Of a stretch of DNA of 64,000 nucleotides, positions 56,388-64,000 are shown piece after piece (the first letter of the stretch is position 1; every line of letters starts with the position of its first letter). Position numbers and translations under genes: made by a program. A model generated the notes under the pieces. The model made no database searches and was not told the DNA's origin. It was given only the letters and a program-made list of their open reading frames with translations. Source of the stretch: Rhizophagus clarus (lineage: Eukaryota > Glomeromycota > Glomeromycetes > Glomerales > Glomeraceae). The stretch is from the NCBI GenBank assembly GCA_015698045.1, contig BLAL01000285.1:3102001-3166000 (forward strand), in the 5' to 3' direction.

Positions 56388-58318
56388 TTTCGTGATTCGT
56401 CATCAATATCATCCTCATTATCATCTTCAATTTCTTCTTCAGAATCTTCTTCCAATATGTATTCTTCAGAATCTTCAGAGTCTTCAGGATCTTCTTCCTC
56501 ATTTTGGTATACATAATTAACCTTCTTAGTCCGCTTAAATCTAGGACAATTAATTTTTGTATGACCAGCCTTTCCACACGCTGAACAATGTCGGGTTTGC
56601 TTTGCAGATGCTTTTGGCACTACCTTTCTAACAACTTTCTTTGTGGCATAGGCACTTCTAGGTGTAAAGGGACTCTTTCTAACATGAGCTGTTTGACCTC
56701 CTAATCTCTTTTTAAGTTCTTCATAAATAAAATTTTCTAATGTAGCGTCATCTGTTCCTATTCCTGTATATGCCAAATCTCTTGCTAGACGAATTTTAAA
56801 ATCATCTTTTTGTGGTTGAGCTTTATAATTAACTGGAGCTATTGTATGAGCTTGTATTCTTTTGCCTGCACTTTCATGCCATATATTACGCAAGTCTGTA
56901 AAAAATGCAATGACTGTAGCAGGAGTAGCAATTCTAACTCTCATTTCTAAATCAGAAGGCAATTGATTAAATAGATAAGGTAAGGCATCAGCATCTGGCA
57001 TTGCTTGTACTAGTGGTTTGATTCGTTTTTCATAACTATCAGGAGTATCTGTCTCTAAAAACTTTTCATTAACAAGAGCAAATATAGCACTTCGGTTAGT
57101 CCCTACCATAACTTCTCTATATTTTTCACGCAACCAGTTTAGGAAGAGAGGTTCAGTATTAATAGCTGGATTACCTACTGCATAAGGATCATTGGCAGGA
57201 ACAGGTGCAAACCTACCTGTCATCTTATTTATCATAACTTGACATCTTGCAACGGCATTAAAGCCAGCAACGGCTAAAGGACGTGCCATCTCATTTATAT
57301 TTCTAAGCTTTTGATAATATACGTCTGGTGGTTCCTGCCCATCATAATTGGGTAATTGCGCAAGTAATGGTGCTAATGTATGCATGACATCTTGTATTGT
57401 AGCCATGTTTCCTGGAGGATTGTTTTGTAAATTCAAAATAATTTGTCGTGAATTTAATTCCCTACCCTTCCATTTTTGGTATCTATTAAATACAAATGCC
57501 CGATTGAATTCTGCTAATTCTGCCTCTGCTTTGCGTCTCTGATTTATTCGCTGAAGAATAGCTTTTTCTCCTATTAATACATTTATTCGATTTTGCTTTC
57601 TTAAGGCTATCCTTTGTCCATTAGTTTGCCTATCCTGTGCTATTTGCCACCAACGTCGACGCTCATTTACCTCATTATTATATGCTAAAGTCAGTAGCTG
57701 AGCATTTCGAAGACATTGATTTCTAGTAGTTGTTAAATCATTCCTAAGGCCATTGATTTGATCATTAGCTATACGGTATAAACCTTGCATGTTAATAGCA
57801 TCTTGAGCATTTCTTTGCATAAGTTCACGAGCAGTTGTTAATAAGATTCGTATACCATCTAGTGTATTTTTGGGGTTGAATGATGTATCCCCATCAAAAT
57901 ATGATTCCACCCGATCTAGCGCTCTAGCAATATTTATTAAAATATCAGGTATTGCCATATTTTTTTGTTCTTCTTCGGAATGATTATTATTAGATTTAGA
58001 TAATTCTTGTATACGAGATTTAAGTTTATCTATTATGTCTTCTAGCTGGATAATTCGATTATCTTGAATAACTAATGCCTCTTCTTTTAGCTCCAGGTGA
58101 TCCTGACATTTTTTAAGTTCACCTAGAATAACCTTACATTTATCCTTTAGCTGATTAACTTCATCATCATAAGATTGAAGATTCTTTTCAAGATGAGAAA
58201 TATATCGCTCACAGGCTTTAATTTCCTCTTCTAGTTTGTGAATTTTCTTTTGTACTAACTTTATCCCTAGATCAAAGTTGCTATTTAGCTGATCAAGATA
58301 TGTCTGCTCAACCCCCAT
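56342..58318 (-). CDS. Gag-like protein with coiled coil and CCHC zinc knuckle
   Basis: 658 residues. It starts MGVEQTYLDQ, which fits the MGxxxT N-myristoylation pattern. Residues about 15-125 are a long coiled coil. A helical middle (about 320-540: NMATIQDVMHTLAPLLAQLP ... NYDGQEPPDVYYQKL, FLNWLREKYREVM, MRVRIATP) resembles Ty3/Gypsy-type Gag capsid regions. A basic patch precedes the CCHC knuckle C578-x2-C-x4-H-x4-C591 (CSACGKAGHTKINC), followed by a strongly acidic tail. It probably forms a nucleic-acid-binding shell. The start overlaps the integrase start by 19 bases on the other strand. The last codons hold a U-UUA-AAA slippery site leading into the protease frame. Confidence 0.75.
   Translation of the reverse strand: MGVEQTYLDQLNSNFDLGIKLVQKKIHKLEEEIKACERYISHLEKNLQSYDDEVNQLKDKCKVILGELKKCQDHLELKEEALVIQDNRIIQLEDIIDKLKSRIQELSKSNNNHSEEEQKNMAIPDILINIARALDRVESYFDGDTSFNPKNTLDGIRILLTTARELMQRNAQDAINMQGLYRIANDQINGLRNDLTTTRNQCLRNAQLLTLAYNNEVNERRRWWQIAQDRQTNGQRIALRKQNRINVLIGEKAILQRINQRRKAEAELAEFNRAFVFNRYQKWKGRELNSRQIILNLQNNPPGNMATIQDVMHTLAPLLAQLPNYDGQEPPDVYYQKLRNINEMARPLAVAGFNAVARCQVMINKMTGRFAPVPANDPYAVGNPAINTEPLFLNWLREKYREVMVGTNRSAIFALVNEKFLETDTPDSYEKRIKPLVQAMPDADALPYLFNQLPSDLEMRVRIATPATVIAFFTDLRNIWHESAGKRIQAHTIAPVNYKAQPQKDDFKIRLARDLAYTGIGTDDATLENFIYEELKKRLGGQTAHVRKSPFTPRSAYATKKVVRKVVPKASAKQTRHCSACGKAGHTKINCPRFKRTKKVNYVYQNEEEDPEDSEDSEEYILEEDSEEEIEDDNEDDIDDESRNCYALKKKWCEVEYL
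56372..56378 (-). promoter_or_regulatory. Slippery heptamer T TTA AAA (Gag to protease)
   Basis: In the Gag frame GCT TTA AAA AAA AAG. A -1 slip on T-TTA-AAA moves into the protease frame, which is already open at this point. The run that follows is A9. Gag would otherwise end ten codons later at 56342. Confidence 0.55.
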
Positions 58319-59433
58319 TGTTACCTATTATTCCTATAGATTCTGGTGAGGCTCGAAATCTTGATATTTCTATTGCTTTGAAAAAGATTTATTATCAGCC
58401 TATTGGTTATCAGAGAAATGCGAAAAAATTACATGAAGCCTCTATTAAGGCTGGATATGATTTTACTATTGATGAAGTGAAGGACTGGCTTGAGAGACAA
58501 TTATTACATCTATTACATAAACCCCGTCCTAGATATATCCCACGAGCAAGTTTTAGCTCTATTACTACACCCAATGAGATGCATCAGGCGGATATTCTTT
58601 ATACACGACATATTAAGTCAGGACGAACAATTTACCTTTTTTTCCTTAATGTAATTGACGTAGCTTCAAGATATAAAGTTTCTGTTCCTATTGGTATGGC
58701 CCTTAGGGGATCTGCCAGAAGCGTTAAGGATAAACAAGGGATCTTAACTTCATCTACAATTGCGAAATGCTTAGAAAAAATTTATGATGACCCTGAAAAC
58801 CCTCTTATTTGGCCAAAAGTATTTCTATCAGATAAGGGGTCTGAATTCAAGGGCGAATGTGAAAAATTACTAAGAAAGCATGGCGTAAAAATTCAGAAAG
58901 CTAAGTCTAAGAAAACTATGGGTATTGTTGAAAGATTTAATAGAACTTTTCAAGAACGATTCTATAGTATTCTTGATGCGTATGACTTATTAGATGCTTC
59001 CTCTGATATTATAGAGTTGGAAGACCTACCTGGTGTTATTGATTCAATAATAGAAGATCTTAATAACTCTGTAACCCGCTTAATTGGTATTACTCCGGCT
59101 AAGGCGATAAAAAAGAAAAGGGTAAATGCTAAGCCTTCTAAACCTCGACATGGACCTATGGGATATGATGAAGAAAGATTATCTTATGACGATTCTGTTT
59201 TATACTTACTTGATCCGAGTGAGTATGAGGGAGGAAGAAGACGCGCAACTGATATGAATTGGTCTTCTAAGATTTATAATATTCGCGAATCTTTAATACA
59301 AAAAAATCAGCCGGTCTTATACTGGCTAATAGATGATGAGGGCAATGGCCCCGAAAGATCTTTTTTGAAAGAGGAGCTTCAAATCATTCCTCCTGATGTT
59401 GAGTATCCACCACAGTGGGTGCTTGCGAATTAA
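58300..59433 (+). CDS. Retroviral/Polinton-type integrase (rve)
   Basis: 377 residues. The N-terminal part (IYYQPIGYQRNAKKLHEA ... VKDWLERQLLHLLHKPRPRY) is typical of Polinton-type integrases. The catalytic core has D98 (MHQADIL), D178 (FLSDKGSEF) and E211 (GIVERFNRTF), a DDE triad with 32 residues between D178 and E211, slightly shorter than the usual 35. The C-terminal region (W-SSKIYNI, VLYWLIDDEGN, FLKEELQII) matches the SH3-like end of these enzymes. It inserts element DNA into the host genome. It starts head-to-head with Gag (overlap 58300-58318) and ends tail-to-tail with the next gene (overlap 59430-59433). No chromodomain is visible. Confidence 0.9.
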   Translation: MSAQPPLLPIIPIDSGEARNLDISIALKKIYYQPIGYQRNAKKLHEASIKAGYDFTIDEVKDWLERQLLHLLHKPRPRYIPRASFSSITTPNEMHQADILYTRHIKSGRTIYLFFLNVIDVASRYKVSVPIGMALRGSARSVKDKQGILTSSTIAKCLEKIYDDPENPLIWPKVFLSDKGSEFKGECEKLLRKHGVKIQKAKSKKTMGIVERFNRTFQERFYSILDAYDLLDASSDIIELEDLPGVIDSIIEDLNNSVTRLIGITPAKAIKKKRVNAKPSKPRHGPMGYDEERLSYDDSVLYLLDPSEYEGGRRRATDMNWSSKIYNIRESLIQKNQPVLYWLIDDEGNGPERSFLKEELQIIPPDVEYPPQWVLAN

Positions 59434-59831
59434 ATTTCTATTTCATCTGCAATCAGCTCTTCTATTGTTTTGCTAATTTCTTCAGCCATAGGTCGCTCTT
59501 CTTTAGATATTGTATAGAATAGGCTATACAGGTTTTCGATACTAGCAAGAAGGTCTTTCTTACTCTGATACCATTTTCGATATCTACCCATCTTTCTATT
59601 ATATGCTTCTTCATTTGGAAAGAGCATGATAGCTTTTGACTTTATATATTCTTCTGGATCATCCGATTGTCGCAAATTTTTTACATAGCCAACATATTCA
59701 CTAACTAGCTTGCTATCTTTTTTGTAGCGAAGGCGTAATGCCTCTCTTATTACATTGAGCTGAGCCTCCTCAATTCTTTTCCATGAAATATAACTCGCTG
59801 GGATTTCACTCGCTGGTATTTTATCTGTCAT
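59430..59831 (-). CDS. Small hypothetical protein
   Basis: 133 residues, MTDKIPASEIPASYISWKRI, mostly helical and charged (RKMGRYRKWYQSKKDLLASI; acidic tail EEISKTIEELIADEIEI). No known domain. Its stop overlaps the integrase stop by 4 bases, and it lies downstream of the DNA polymerase on the same strand with 114 bases between. The conserved packing supports a real gene; no function can be assigned. Confidence 0.5.
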   Translation of the reverse strand: MTDKIPASEIPASYISWKRIEEAQLNVIREALRLRYKKDSKLVSEYVGYVKNLRQSDDPEEYIKSKAIMLFPNEEAYNRKMGRYRKWYQSKKDLLASIENLYSLFYTISKEERPMAEEISKTIEELIADEIEI

Positions 59832-59945
59832 TGTATGCTAACACTAAGTCTTTGCTGTATAATAAAATGGTTAGTTTAAATTGCGAATAAAAAATTCTAG
59901 AAAAAAAAATATTATAATATTAGATGTGATAGCTGAGCCTATCTT

Positions 59946-61427
59946 TTATAAACCCAAATCCGCCAATATTTCTTGAGGAATATCATTCCCATATTGTTCC
60001 AATGCAGATAAATATGCCGGAATTCGACAATCCCCAATTGCCCATGTTGTTGCCCGGTCATTTAATATCCATCTCTTGGAGTCAAGTGGGTTGATACTCC
60101 TTTTTGTCTGGCGGATTATATATGGGACGAATCTTTCACATCGTAAGAAGTTTGCAGTCCGAGGCTTATCCTCCACACCTTCTAGAATACAGCGCTCATA
60201 AATATCAATGGTTAGCTCTTTTTTGACGAGAGATTTTTTGAGACCCTTAGCTTTCTGTACATTTTTATACTCATCTTCGGTTTCTAATGCATAAGACTTT
60301 GATCGGTTTCCTGCATATCTTAATGCCCGAGTTCCTGCAAATTCATCTTTCCATTTGCCGATCACTTTCTTATTTTTTAGCTCACGTGTTCCATCAGGAA
60401 GATCTACCCATTGATCTGGTGGAAGTTTCTCAAGCAATGGGTGCTCTTTGGGATAATCACTAAAGTCATAAAGATCTGCATCTTCAACCATATCAGCATA
60501 GACGTCTTCCGTCTCAATTTCGATAATTAGTGAGTCCGTATCGGTATAACATAGTTTTGCACGATCTCCATACTTGCGCTTGATATAGTTGTACCAGAAA
60601 TCATACATGTAATACTTACTAAGATCTAAAATTGAAGCCCCGACATAGATTGGCTTATTTAGTACAACATTTGTTTGTTTTCGATGTACTGCTATAAGAT
60701 TGCTTCCATGAAATATCTTACGACCAACTAGTGCCGGATCTGCTAACATTTTGCGAAGTTGATGTTCCTCTCCTATTGGTCGTACTAAATCTACCCGTGT
60801 GCGACGTCGGACGTCCTCCATAGTCTTTCCGAATACAGCATTGTTCATTAATTTCCATAGATCTTTTTCGAATGCATTTTTTGCGTCACGACGTCGTATC
60901 GTATTGGCTGTAATGTATGGTTCGAGCCATGGAGATTGGTCAAACTCTAATACTCGATAAACATGCTCGAGTTCCATTCCCAGTTCGAGACATTGCTGGA
61001 GATTTCGGTAATGAATAATATACCGGTCTTTAGTCTCTAATGTTGCTACCAATTTTTCTGTCTCAGCGAATTTTCCACCACTCAGTTTATCAATTAGGTC
61101 GTTATTTTGGTATGGACTAAGCTCATTTCGCTTGACTATTCGACGTTCCGGGCAGAGTGGATAGTCACTATGAGACGGGTGGAGGTGTTCCGGATATTTT
61201 AATTTTACTTCCCAAGCACTACCTCGTTTAGCAGTTGGAGAAATAGACCGAATATCAGGTAATTTGTCTAGGTCGAGCCACCGGAATCCTCCTGTCGGTA
61301 AATATTGAGACATAGCCCATCCATATAAATTATTGGCATCTAAATATAGGAGCCATTTATTTGCCTTATGTTTGTTATAGCCTTTCATTCCGGGAAAATT
61401 TGCTTTTGCTAAACGTCGTGGAGCCAT
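59946..61427 (-). CDS. Protein-primed family B DNA polymerase, polymerisation domain (after in-frame TGA)
   Basis: 493 residues from the first ATG after the stop. Motif A is YLD30ANNLYGWAM, motif B is K192LMNNAVFGKTME, motif C is YTD296TD298S, and the KxKG-type element is KAKGLKKSL near residue 390. These are the signatures of Polinton/Maverick polymerases of the pPolB group, which prime with a terminal protein. The frame is the same as that of the upstream 64000-61440 part; only TGA (61442-61440) separates them, with GGNS between TGA and this ATG. Alone it would lack the exonuclease and the YxGG element. Confidence 0.85.
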   Translation of the reverse strand: MAPRRLAKANFPGMKGYNKHKANKWLLYLDANNLYGWAMSQYLPTGGFRWLDLDKLPDIRSISPTAKRGSAWEVKLKYPEHLHPSHSDYPLCPERRIVKRNELSPYQNNDLIDKLSGGKFAETEKLVATLETKDRYIIHYRNLQQCLELGMELEHVYRVLEFDQSPWLEPYITANTIRRRDAKNAFEKDLWKLMNNAVFGKTMEDVRRRTRVDLVRPIGEEHQLRKMLADPALVGRKIFHGSNLIAVHRKQTNVVLNKPIYVGASILDLSKYYMYDFWYNYIKRKYGDRAKLCYTDTDSLIIEIETEDVYADMVEDADLYDFSDYPKEHPLLEKLPPDQWVDLPDGTRELKNKKVIGKWKDEFAGTRALRYAGNRSKSYALETEDEYKNVQKAKGLKKSLVKKELTIDIYERCILEGVEDKPRTANFLRCERFVPYIIRQTKRSINPLDSKRWILNDRATTWAIGDCRIPAYLSALEQYGNDIPQEILADLGL

Positions 61428-61439
61428 AGAATTTCCACC

Positions 61440-61442
61440 TCA
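61440..61442 (-). other. In-frame TGA inside the polymerase YxGG motif
   Basis: TGG ATG TGA GGT GGA: the stop occupies the x of the YxGG linker between exonuclease and palm. Polinton polymerases often have Arg here; CGA to TGA is a single C-to-T change at a CpG. Confidence 0.8.
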
Positions 61443-64000
61443 CATCCAGCGTTGGACGAATTCGTGCATATCTTCTTGACCTTTATGGAATAATTCAAGC
61501 TTGACCTTGGTCATCTTTTTTGCCATATCAAATGCGAATGATGGCAATGTTATATAGTTCAAAGGGTCTAGTCCGGATACTTCCTTCATTGTCATTCGGA
61601 ACCGCTGAATTGAGTCCGCTAATAATAAAACATCGGTTCTTAGATATAAATCATGATAGTCCCCGAATGTTTCACATTTTGCCTCCTCCCATACTTTCTG
61701 CGCATGTTCATATTGCTTCTGGCTGATGGTATAAACTTTTTCATGCTCACAATCGTCAACCTCCTTTAAATCCCCTTCTTTACATTCCCCATCACACTTT
61801 TTACCCTTTATTTCGTGTTTACACTTTTTACATCCTTGGTCGCAATAATTTAGTCCGCCTAGCACTGTGTTAAATTCTTTTCTTGATGGGAGCTCTGTTC
61901 TAGAGAAGCGATCTGGATCATTCAATTCGTATGGGTACTCACATTTTTGTGTGAGTATCGGGAGTAAATGCTGAGGTAAGCTCTGCGCCATAATCGGGAA
62001 ACATTTAGCCAATTGCTCCGGAGACTTTTCTTGACCACGCAAATTTGATGCCACTTTTTCTAATGATGGGAACTGGAATTGACAGGAGTCTATAAATTTG
62101 ATCTGGCCAATTATTATCGTCTTATAATTCTCCATATTGTCCGCAATTATTTCGATTTTGTCTTCACTAACTAGGCCCAATTCCCGTACTTCATGATGAA
62201 AGTCATAATGTTTCCCACCATGATATATCAATGGGATCTTAATTTCGTCTGGCTTTATTCGGAGTAGAAGATTACATCTACGATGTGCTGGGCCACGATA
62301 CTTCCCGGTAAAATGGTCATGATCTCTAACCCTGTTGTCATTTATATCGGCTCGAAGACTCATTTTACATAAACAGCATTTGGTTGCTTTTTTGAACGTA
62401 TTTTCCTCTTCTATAGACAAACCTTCTGTACGATATACAGCCTCCGATAGGTTTTCTTCTGTAGCCTCACACTTAATTTTAACACAACCATAATGAGCAC
62501 CGCCTAGGAACTTTTGGGAAGTATCGAAATATTTTACTTTATTATATCGGGTTTCTTGTAGCCTTTCTTCACATATGTAACATCTTATGGCAGACTTATG
62601 TGTTCGCCAATCTCGCTCTGTCATTTTTATTTTTTCCGGATTGCGTAACTTCGGCTTTATAATTTCTTCCAAGTCTCGTTGCATACTTTCCCATGACTCT
62701 GCAATTGAGTTTGGAGTTCGTCTTGCAATTTCTTTTGCTAGCTTCCCATCCGTTTGCATTAGAGCATAGCCATAACTATTAGGCTTCTGCTTTTGCAGTT
62801 TAATGGTCTTTTCTTTGATATCGTTTTTCTCTACTGGGTCACTATCCGCTTCTAGATCCTTAACGAAATAAAATGGAACATTTTCCATGGCTCCATAGTT
62901 TTTGAATTTCATGATATGCATCCCCTTTTCGGGGAAGATTTCTCTTTGCCCAGCATTAGGATTATTTCGACCATGGCAGTTGTGCTTTATGTGCTCTTGA
63001 AGCAAATCCAATCTTGTGAATGGGGCAATCCAACAGTGACGACAGAAATATTTTCGTCCCTTATGTTTATTCCAGTTACTCATAATTCGACTCCACCCAC
63101 TTTCTCCATTGATAAGACAATAGTGTGTATTTAATCCTGGAGGGACTTCATTAATATTACGACGATCTCTTAAATCTTCCTCTCCTTCGGTAAATAATAT
63201 TAAATCCACTAAATGTTCTCTTTGATAATTATATTCTGATAAACGAAGTGGATCTAGCTTCCTAGTTAATTGCTCTCTGTCATTTTTTGTGGGTGCAGGA
63301 TAAAATACATTTACTGAAAATGAGGGGTTATTTTCTTCGAATAAGTCTATATCCCGCAATGTGGCTGGGAAATTTATACCAGAGAAATTTAGTATATTAT
63401 CAAAGCGCCGTAATCTACTAACATCATGAAGATTTCTTGCTCTGGTTCCCTGTCTACGAGCTTCTTCACTGGCTAAATGATCTTCAAAACATCTGTTATC
63501 TGTATTTTTGGGATTAATTATCCCTAATTGAGGCTTGGCCCATATTTTTGGTAAAGCAAAATGAGAACTACTTCGGAGTAGCTGGTATGCACTTATTTCT
63601 AGAAAGATCTTTTTCCCATATTCATATATCCAGCCTGAATGTTGATTTTGCTTCATTTCATCGATTTTATCTAAAATTTCATTATATTGACGTGAAACTG
63701 TTTGGTTTATTCGATCCTGGCGAATAATATCTAAAATTTCACTTGGAAACGCTATGTCTTGATCTATTCGGTGAGCAAAACGTCCTCCTTGTAGAAACCG
63801 ATACATATGAGCAATAAGAACTATCTTTGTTTTAACTCCTCCTAATCGTGCTAATTCCCTTCTATAAACATCACTAATTTGATCTTCAACATCCTCGAAC
63901 ATGGCTAAGGGATCTTCTCGATATGGGTAAGTTTCTGGAATATTAGCAAGATAATCGACACATAAGCCTTGGTCAGAGATTCTTCTAGTTTCTACTAACC
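61440..64000 (-). CDS. Protein-primed family B DNA polymerase, N-terminal and exonuclease part (5' end outside window)
   Basis: An ATG lies at 63902, but the frame is open to the window edge and protein-like (SDQGLCVDYLANIPETYPY), so the gene probably starts beyond 64000. Visible parts: an N-terminal unknown region; a zinc finger (YFCRHCWIAPF ... EHIKHNC, about 62970-63050); Exo I as KDLEAD (Asp at about 62858); an endonuclease VII/HNH-like insert (CCLCKMSLRA ... RDHDHFTGKYRGPAHRRCN, about 62270-62390) typical of Polinton polymerases; Exo II as HYD, where the usual Asn is Gly; a Cys-rich insert; and Exo III YLRTD (about 61640). It ends QRWM then TGA exactly where the YxGG motif should start. 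Confidence 0.85.
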   Translation of the reverse strand, partial: LVETRRISDQGLCVDYLANIPETYPYREDPLAMFEDVEDQISDVYRRELARLGGVKTKIVLIAHMYRFLQGGRFAHRIDQDIAFPSEILDIIRQDRINQTVSRQYNEILDKIDEMKQNQHSGWIYEYGKKIFLEISAYQLLRSSSHFALPKIWAKPQLGIINPKNTDNRCFEDHLASEEARRQGTRARNLHDVSRLRRFDNILNFSGINFPATLRDIDLFEENNPSFSVNVFYPAPTKNDREQLTRKLDPLRLSEYNYQREHLVDLILFTEGEEDLRDRRNINEVPPGLNTHYCLINGESGWSRIMSNWNKHKGRKYFCRHCWIAPFTRLDLLQEHIKHNCHGRNNPNAGQREIFPEKGMHIMKFKNYGAMENVPFYFVKDLEADSDPVEKNDIKEKTIKLQKQKPNSYGYALMQTDGKLAKEIARRTPNSIAESWESMQRDLEEIIKPKLRNPEKIKMTERDWRTHKSAIRCYICEERLQETRYNKVKYFDTSQKFLGGAHYGCVKIKCEATEENLSEAVYRTEGLSIEEENTFKKATKCCLCKMSLRADINDNRVRDHDHFTGKYRGPAHRRCNLLLRIKPDEIKIPLIYHGGKHYDFHHEVRELGLVSEDKIEIIADNMENYKTIIIGQIKFIDSCQFQFPSLEKVASNLRGQEKSPEQLAKCFPIMAQSLPQHLLPILTQKCEYPYELNDPDRFSRTELPSRKEFNTVLGGLNYCDQGCKKCKHEIKGKKCDGECKEGDLKEVDDCEHEKVYTISQKQYEHAQKVWEEAKCETFGDYHDLYLRTDVLLLADSIQRFRMTMKEVSGLDPLNYITLPSFAFDMAKKMTKVKLELFHKGQEDMHEFVQRWM

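Larger units (their letters stand above)
50281..64000. mobile_element. Maverick/Polinton-like element with Gag, retropepsin and F-box genes (right end outside window)
   Basis: A gene-dense, less AT-rich block holds a protein-primed family B DNA polymerase, a Polinton-type integrase, a Gag-like CCHC protein, a retropepsin-like protease, a PolB-like/F-box fusion, another F-box protein and small unknowns. Polymerase plus integrase is the Maverick/Polinton signature. The usual FtsK-type ATPase, adenovirus-type protease and jelly-roll capsid genes are not seen here, though part of the element is missing. No reverse transcriptase or RNase H is seen, and gene orientations rule out a normal LTR retrotransposon. 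The left boundary is provisional, at the first 56-bp repeat. Confidence 0.75.

Noticed and set aside
55093-59433. A normal LTR retrotransposon inserted in the element
   Set aside because: No reverse transcriptase or RNase H is visible, no LTR-like direct repeats were noticed on either side, and the integrase is on the opposite strand from Gag.
1-64000. tRNA or rRNA genes
   Set aside because: No cloverleaf with A/B box pattern or rRNA-like segment was recognised by eye on either strand; a covariance-model scan was not possible.

Overview
The window looks like nuclear DNA of a Glomeromycotina (Rhizophagus-like) fungus. It is very AT-rich and gene-poor, and its genes carry short AT-rich introns. 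It holds paralogous F-box/LRR genes, a TKL-type kinase with the HCDFHDGN catalytic loop, decayed MULE and other transposases, remnants of ubiquitin/ADP-ribosyltransferase-like and kinase genes, and a Maverick/Polinton-like element. The organism is inferred from these families, not from a marker gene.

Layout. 1-10 kb: dispersed repeats, no credible gene. 10.0-10.9 kb: one intact gene resembling DUF3846. 11-19 kb: gene-poor, with decayed exon-like pieces. 19.2-22.7 kb (minus): a kinase gene whose 5' half is a run of tandem ~100-bp units. On the minus strand each unit reads as intron, 3-nt exon, intron; seventeen candidate microexons (fifteen of them in-frame triplets or a sextet) join two 5' exons to the kinase domain without a stop. 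23.2-34.1 kb: three F-box/LRR paralogues, relics of more copies, and a decayed MULE with long terminal inverted repeats. 34.4-35.0 kb: a 592-bp CGGTCC-rich MITE with a perfect 9-bp target duplication. 37.1-39.9 kb: a 13-exon multicopper oxidase with a 4-nt microexon and one faulty splice junction. 40-45 kb: repeats and gene relics. 45.6-49.1 kb: a zinc-finger gene and a broken D/D/E-like transposase gene.

50.3-64 kb and beyond the right edge: a compact, less AT-rich mobile element. It encodes a protein-primed family B DNA polymerase (interrupted by one in-frame TGA, 5' end outside the window), a retroviral/Polinton-type integrase, a Gag-like CCHC protein, a retropepsin-like protease and a C2HC zinc finger, plus small unknown proteins. 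It also encodes a second, exonuclease-less PolB-like protein fused to an F-box/LRR domain and a separate F-box protein. No reverse transcriptase is visible. The Gag, protease and zinc-finger frames follow each other by two -1 shifts, each at an A9 run with a canonical slippery heptamer. Gag and integrase are head-to-head with overlapping starts, and integrase and the next gene overlap tail-to-tail, as in a virus-like genome.

The strongest leads are the microexon array, the Gag/protease/integrase/PolB element with two predicted frameshifts, and the PolB/F-box fusion.
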